A stretch of 22,920 nucleotides of DNA from Stephanodiscus triporus (taxonomy: Eukaryota > Bacillariophyta > Thalassiosirophyceae > Thalassiosirales > Thalassiosiraceae). Shown piece by piece: positions 18,312 through 22,920 of the stretch. Under the pieces are notes generated by a model that ran no database searches, was not told the DNA's origin, and worked only from the letters and a program-made list of their open reading frames with translations. A program made the position numbers and the translations under genes. Within the stretch, counting starts at the first letter, position 1. Every line of letters begins with the position of its first letter. Location: the NCBI GenBank assembly GCA_036939755.1, contig JALLAZ010000111.1, positions 1 through 22,920 on the forward strand. The letters are read 5' to 3'.

Positions 18312-20106
18312 ATGTCCTTAAAACCTTTTTGGTTTGCCATAGCAGTCATGACACATGTCTCTATAGCGTTCATCCCGCGTGCGGAACGCACGTTGGTCGC
18401 GCCAGCCTTTAGAGGGAAAATGACGACGCTCGGGTTATTAATGAAGCCATTCACGAACGATTCAGATCGCGCTTCATTGGCAGCATGTTCAAGATGCCCT
18501 GTGTTAATTCGAGGCATGTCTCGGAATCATAGTCACAGAATGAAAACTCGGTTTCAAGTACACGCATCACCAACCGACAGTGACCAAAACTCTACAAATT
18601 CTGTGCCCCTCCCAAAAACAGATTTAAGAGAGCTTGCATCTCAAATTGACTCCAAATCCAAATCGTCGCGAGGTTCATCAGCGGAAGAAAATCACAGGAA
18701 GACAGGAAGTCCAAGATATCAATTGGGAGTTGGAAAGAATTTGCCTGTATCTCAAAAGCAGAACATAACTGCGGTGAAACAAATGGAAGATCTCTCTGCT
18801 GCTTTGGCTTTTTGGAATGTACCTGAGCCTGCGATGAAGAAACCGCAGCGACAACAGTACGATATGGGACTTGGCAAAAATTCTCCCTTCAATGCAAAAC
18901 TGAGCGACGATAATGACGCCGATCGCGGCAGCATGCGAACTACCAAACGCTTGTTACCCAAGGGGGATGAATTGAGTGCTAGACTAACGAAGGCAGTTTG
19001 GGACGAGAACCATTTTGTTAAGGATTCAACATCAAAGATCAATTCCATCCCTCTGCCTATTGCTCCTATAGTACTGGATGAATCCGTGTTAGCGACAAGC
19101 AAAGGCATTGAATCAGCTGCCTTACCAAACAAGCAGATTGATCTATCAATTCCGTCCTCAGTCTACTCTCTCGACTCTTCGCAACCTATAGATTTGGTAT
19201 GGGATCTTATGCGCGAAGAAGCCCAAATTGAAGCTGCACGTGAACCTCTCCTCGTCTCCTTTTTGTACTCAACTATCCTCAACCACCCGACTTTGGAATC
19301 TGCATTATCTTTTCACCTAGCAAACAGACTTTCAAGCCCAACTATGCTCTCAACGCAAATCATGTCTTTGATTCAAGAGGCATTGAATGCTGATTCGGAC
19401 TTTCAGAGGAGTTTGAGAGCAGACATTCTGGCAGTACGAGATCGAGATCCTGCATGCAATTGCCTTCCTGATGTTTTTCTTTACTTCAAAGGGTTTCATG
19501 CACTTCAGACTTATCGGGTAGCACATTATTTGTGGAAAAGTGGAAGACGAGTGCTGGCTCATTATTTACAAAGTCAGGTATCTCAGCACTTCCAAATCGA
19601 CATACGTGAGTGCAAGACCCGATATTTGATACTCTACTGCAATAGACCAATTGGCAACATTGCCTCAAAACTAAATTTGTTCGCATATGCTATATTTGGC
19701 AGATCCAAATGCTACTCTAGGGAGTGGTATCATGCTGGATCATGGCACTGGTATTGTTATTGGCGAGACAGCTCATCTAGGTCACAACTGTTCGGTTCTC
19801 CATCATGTCACTCTTGGTGGGAGTGGGAAAAAAGGCAATGATCGTCATCCGAAGGTGGGAAACGGTGTCTTGTTGGGCGCTGGGGCTTCCGTTTTGGGAA
19901 ATATAAAGATTGGTGATGGTTGTCAAGTAGGGGCAGGGACTTTGGTGATTGAAGATTTGCCCCCGGGAAGTGTGGCTGTGGGCGTTCCAGCAAAGATTAT
20001 TGGGAGGTTTGTGGATATAACGGCACAGCCAAGCATCGGAATGAACCAATTGGGCAGCAAGGAAGCCGAGCAAGATATTGTTATGTTTGAAATGGATGGA
20101 ATATAA
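18312..20106 (+). CDS. Serine O-acetyltransferase, plastid-type, with long N-terminal extension
   Basis: Exons 18312-19605 and 19703-20106 give 565 residues. The enzyme makes O-acetylserine from serine and acetyl-CoA, the step before cysteine synthesis. The C-terminal 250 residues carry the family pattern: a helical N-domain with DPACN and FKGFHALQTYRVAHYLW, then the left-handed beta-helix with DIHPNATLGSGIMLDHGTG (catalytic His), VIGETA, VTLGGSGKKGNDRHP and GVPAKIIG. The 97-bp intron (GTGAGT to TTGGCAG) splits the His codon of DIHP; splicing restores it. The start at 18312 gives a compact signal peptide ending VSIAFIPR, like the diatom ASAFAP motif; an in-frame ATG at 18264 is the alternative. 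Between presequence and enzyme lie about 250 extra residues with a duplicated module. The protein ends in DGI; a terminal Ile is what CysE-type enzymes insert into O-acetylserine thiol-lyase. Confidence 0.93.
19606..19702 (+). other. Intron of the serine acetyltransferase gene
   Basis: 97 bp, GTGAGT to TTTGGCAG, phase 1. It is confirmed by the exact restoration of the conserved DIHPNA motif. Confidence 0.9.
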
Positions 20107-20257
20107 GTTAGCCATTCGAATACGATACTGCCCTTTGGATTACTTCTTCTCCGTAGAATAAAAATCACTCATAATTTGGTAGAGTACGAGCTTAATCCCT
20201 ATTAGTAACAATTGATGATTCTATTACTTATTGGCCAGGAGGAGTCAAGGTATAATT

Positions 20258-21899
20258 TTACTTTGTTGCGGATTCAGGTTCGGTACCGTCATCGAGTACG
20301 GGATTCGATTGTTCCTGCTCCTTGTACCAATAGTAGGCAACAATGCCGGTTGCTGGATAGGAGACGGGTGGGCGGACAATATATTTCGAATGGATCAGGC
20401 AAGGTGAAAAAACTAAAAGAGGAAAAGTGGCGCACATCATTATGAAGCAATTATTTCTCTCCGACAAATCGGATCGCGATATAATCGCATGCTTCTTTTT
20501 CGTCCTCGTATCACTCACTCATGACCGTGAACCCGAAAAGGATGTAAGCCGATTCCGGCGTGTGCCAGGCCTCCCCATAATCCGAGTCACGTCCGAGGTA
20601 GAATATACCGAGAGATACGACCCACACCAGCAAGGTCCTCATGTTCTTCCAAACGTTCCTGGTCATCGCCGACGTCGCCTCGGTCGCCTTGATGTTGAAT
20701 ATCCCCGTGACGAGGAATAGGAACGGCAGTCCTACGACCCACCTGCGCACGCTTGCATTATCGCGCACGGTCGAAAGCGTCGAATCGACGTCTTCGATGC
20801 CCCGCCAAAGGTCCGATCGACCGATCGTCGCATACGCTACGAGGCCGACGCAGAAACCGTATGATCCCTCCATCCCAAGCATCTTCGTCGCCGGGAAATC
20901 GGCGGCCTGCATGAATATCTCCTCACCGATGTCCTGCAGCACTGACAGCGTCGACTGTAGGAAAATCAGGACGACCCCGATCGTGGCGTCTGACGCGGAT
21001 CCGCCGTGCGGCCGCACCGCGTCGTCGCCGCGGTCGTCGGTCGCTTCGTCGTCGTCGTCGTCGTCGTCGTCGGTCCCGCGGTGCCTCCCGCGATTCGCCC
21101 TCTCCACGATCATCACCCCAATAGCCACCATCGCGACCCCCACCCACCTCGACGGGGCGATCCTCCTGCACCGGAACGCCCTCGCCGCGACAGCTCCCAG
21201 GCTCAACTCGAGGCCGGAAATCATCATCTCGGCCACGGAAGCGTCCACGTACAACAGGGACGCCCATCGCAGGCCGGAGTTCAGGAGGTTGAGTACCGCC
21301 GGGATCAGCGGCCTCGCGTGATGCGGCACCACGCGCGACTTGCGACGCGTCCATTCCTCCGATTCGTCGGACAGGCCGTGCCTGCTCCCGTTCGGGATGT
21401 CGTTCCCCTCGTCGCTGTCGTGGTAGTAGTCGTGGAGCGACGAGTAAAAGTAGTGAGCGATTGCGTAATACGACGACGAACCCGACGCGACCGAACCGGA
21501 CGAGGGCGTCGTGGGGCGAGACTTGGACGGAGGAGGGAGGGAAGACTCGTCGCAGTCGTCGTCGACGTCGGAAGACGCAATCCCGGCGCGCTCGTCCGGG
21601 TCAGCGGAATTCCCCGACTGTCCGATGTCGTTCTCGACAGCAGCACGACGACGGGCGGGGCGCAGTTCGATCATCCCTCCCTCCGTCGTCGGGGCCGCGA
21701 CGTAATCGGTCGTCGTCCGGGACGAGATCCAGTAAACGACGAGCGACATCGATTGTCCGAGGAGGTAGAGCAGCGTGATCGTGAGCGGGGCTCGGAGTCC
21801 CGACTGGTAAGCGAGCTTGACGGCGACGGATCGAGCGGCGCCCGTGATTATCATGCCCGACAGGATGGACCACGTCCGACGAGGGTACTTGCAGACCAT
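20258..21899 (-). CDS. SLC35F6-like drug/metabolite transporter family protein
   Basis: Exons 21899-20519 and 20352-20258 join in phase 1 across a 166-bp intron (GTGAGT to TATCCAG), giving 491 residues. There are about ten hydrophobic segments. Landmarks of the nucleotide-sugar/DMT superfamily branch near SLC35F6 are: LLNSGLRWASLLYVDASVAE, a GLELSLGAV segment, SRWVGVAMVAIGVMIV, the QDIGEE motif with the following MLGMEGSYGF, and SAMTRNVWKNMRTLLVWVVS near the end. Splicing completes the last helix (ILFGFTVM + TTGIVAYYWYKEQ); without it the protein would stop inside it. Two insertions are unusual: about 130 hydrophilic residues after the second helix (residues 65-195) and an Asp8 run in a later loop, coded by a GTC trinucleotide repeat near 21048-21072. 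The substrate is unknown. Exon 1 is GC-rich, exon 2 AT-rich. Confidence 0.82.
20353..20518 (-). other. Intron of the transporter gene
   Basis: 166 bp, GTGAGT to CTATCCAG on the minus strand. The donor overlaps an in-frame TGA that would otherwise end the protein inside its last membrane helix. Confidence 0.75.
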
Positions 21900-22320
21900 C
21901 GTTAGTTAATTTTCGGGGTATTGGGTATTGCTATTCCGGCGCAGGGAAAAGACCGTCGAGTGCCTCCCGACGGACGCGTTTCTCCACGCCCCCTCCACTC
22001 CCCCCTATCATCGGGGACGGCCGGCGAAAGAACGAGATGAAATCGCGCGCGTTTTTGGTCGGGCGACTTCTCTCACTCTTGTCTGCGGCGGCGGACGTTG
22101 TCTTCGTGCCCGGGCTCCTCCCCTTCCCCACAAACTGGCGGCTCGCGCGCTCCGACCTGGTGGTGGAGCTCCCGCCATCCGCATTTAAAACGGCGGGAAA
22201 TTAATTTGCATACTAATTCCTACTGAAACTGTACGTTTGACCTGAATTTACCAACCCCAAATTGAGGGCAAATTCACCGCGACACCTTGTGCCAACATAT
22301 TTTATTGGGTCGTCTGCTCA
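21900..22320. promoter_or_regulatory. Upstream region of the transporter gene
   Basis: GC-rich near the gene, then AT-rich. GGCGGGAAAT at 22192-22201 fits the E2F/DP consensus (TTTCCCGCC on the other strand), next to TTTAAAA. An inverted CCCGCC...GGCGGG pair (about 22171-22197) surrounds it. No gene is supported here. Confidence 0.4.
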
Positions 22321-22713
22321 TACGTCACTTCGAGGGGGGTCACTTTCGTAGTGTTGTCACCGGATTTTTTTTATTTCGTTTGCGTCACGGATGCATCTCC
22401 TAATATTATAACACGTCCCCATTTTTGTTAGTGAAAAAACAGTCATTGTCGTTTCACGACGCTTTGTCTATGTCTAATTGTGCGTTTTGTCACTTTTGGT
22501 GTTATATATATTGTAGCACGTCACGGGTGGTTGTTGTATTTTCAGGTACGTCACTGATTGGTTCATTGTTATTTGATATACGTCGCTCAATGCAAATACA
22601 ATATTGTATTTTCGCTGTTGTCACCGGTTTGTTGTTTGTTATTTCATTTACGTCACTGCATGACATGTACTATTTGTAGTACGTCACATTATGTGAAACG
22701 TGTTTGTGGTCAC
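22321..22713. repeat. TACGTCAC tandem array, about 31-bp period
   Basis: Cores like TACGTCAC begin at 22321, 22353 (TTGTCAC), 22381, 22413 (CACGTCCC), 22486, 22517, 22547, 22579, 22617, 22649, 22680 and 22706. Most spacings are 26-38; one of 73 spans a degenerate unit near 22449. A longer block, TGTTGTCACCGG followed by T-rich sequence and CGTCAC, occurs at about 22352 and again at 22616. Exact TACGTCAC copies: 22321, 22547, 22649 and 22680. The core resembles the CRE/bZIP site TGACGTCA. The palindrome TACAATATTGTA also lies inside, at 22597-22608. Confidence 0.7.
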
Positions 22714-22804
22714 TACCCCGAAGCCAGTCTCATGTTTGTTGTCTCGCTAAAAGTCTCTACGTACAGGTCGACTGGGTGATGATTTCCATTGGGCAATTTT
22801 CATC

Positions 22805-22920
22805 ATGGAACGTACTCCTTCCGATTATGACCGACTGAAGCTTCGTCGTCGTATTGAAAAGATTCGCAAGCTCTGTTCTGATGTGCTTGAGGGGTACAGT
22901 AGCCATTGCCAAGAGCGGTA
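22805..22920 (+). CDS. N-terminus of an unidentified protein, cut by window end
   Basis: The ATG at 22805 opens a frame to the end of the window, coding MERTPSDYDRLKLRRRIEKI and then KLCSDVLEGYSSHCQER. It is charged and probably helical, with two Cys. No family can be named from 38 residues. It stands 92 bases after the last repeat core of the array, the same arrangement as the ORF at 1842 behind its own array. Confidence 0.4.
   Translation, partial: MERTPSDYDRLKLRRRIEKIRKLCSDVLEGYSSHCQER

Noticed and set aside
21006..21905. 299-codon plus-strand frame
   Set aside because: Antisense shadow of the GC-rich transporter gene; Arg/Val-rich composition without domains.
22425..22679. 84-codon frame inside the TACGTCAC array
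   Set aside because: Lies wholly in the tandem array and carries no domain signal.

Overview
The window looks like nuclear DNA of a photosynthetic stramenopile, most likely a diatom. This is inferred from: short canonical GT-AG introns; a near-canonical eukaryotic U5 snRNP protein (DIM1); FYVE and CAP-Gly domains; and two proteins (a SET protein and a serine acetyltransferase) that begin with a signal peptide ending in an ASAF-like plastid-import motif. No rRNA, tRNA or true CRISPR array was recognised.

Layout. 1-1.2 kb: low-complexity DNA with a frame-broken acidic repeat gene on the minus strand, then a nested 136-bp foldback at 1207-1342. 1.6-5.1 kb: an accessory block with two converging broken genes, one (+) resembling the N-terminal zinc-finger part of a MULE/FAR1 transposase and one (-) coding an Ala/Lys-rich then acidic protein. 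Both have an internal TGA, and both contain an intron built almost wholly of a 25-30 bp tandem repeat carrying the palindrome TACRAATTYGTA. The same repeat forms an array just before the (+) gene. 5.3-12.1 kb: one three-exon gene for a 2161-residue FYVE / helical-repeat / CAP-Gly protein. 12.4-16.6 kb: a small three-TM membrane protein (-), a membrane-anchored parvulin (+), an unrecognised Lys/Asp-rich membrane protein (-) and DIM1 (+). 16.9-21.9 kb: a plastid-type SET protein (-), a plastid-type serine acetyltransferase with an unusual duplicated N-terminal module (+) and an SLC35F6-like transporter (-). 22.3-22.7 kb: a second, unrelated tandem array (TACGTCAC core, about 31-bp period) lying before a gene that runs off the right edge.

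The housekeeping genes alternate strand, giving compact head-to-head pairs (12803/13066, 15716/16151, 17966/18312) that probably share promoters, and tail-to-tail pairs between them. Several genes are visibly GC-rich at the 5' end and AT-richer at the 3' end; the FYVE gene changes sharply near 7150 inside one exon. Gene models were built by hand: splice sites were chosen by GT-AG borders, phase agreement and protein-family continuity, and all joined lengths are whole codons unless stated.

The strongest candidate for something undescribed is the palindromic repeat family that builds introns and leader arrays in the sense direction of the host genes, with one lone copy in an intron of the otherwise ordinary FYVE gene.
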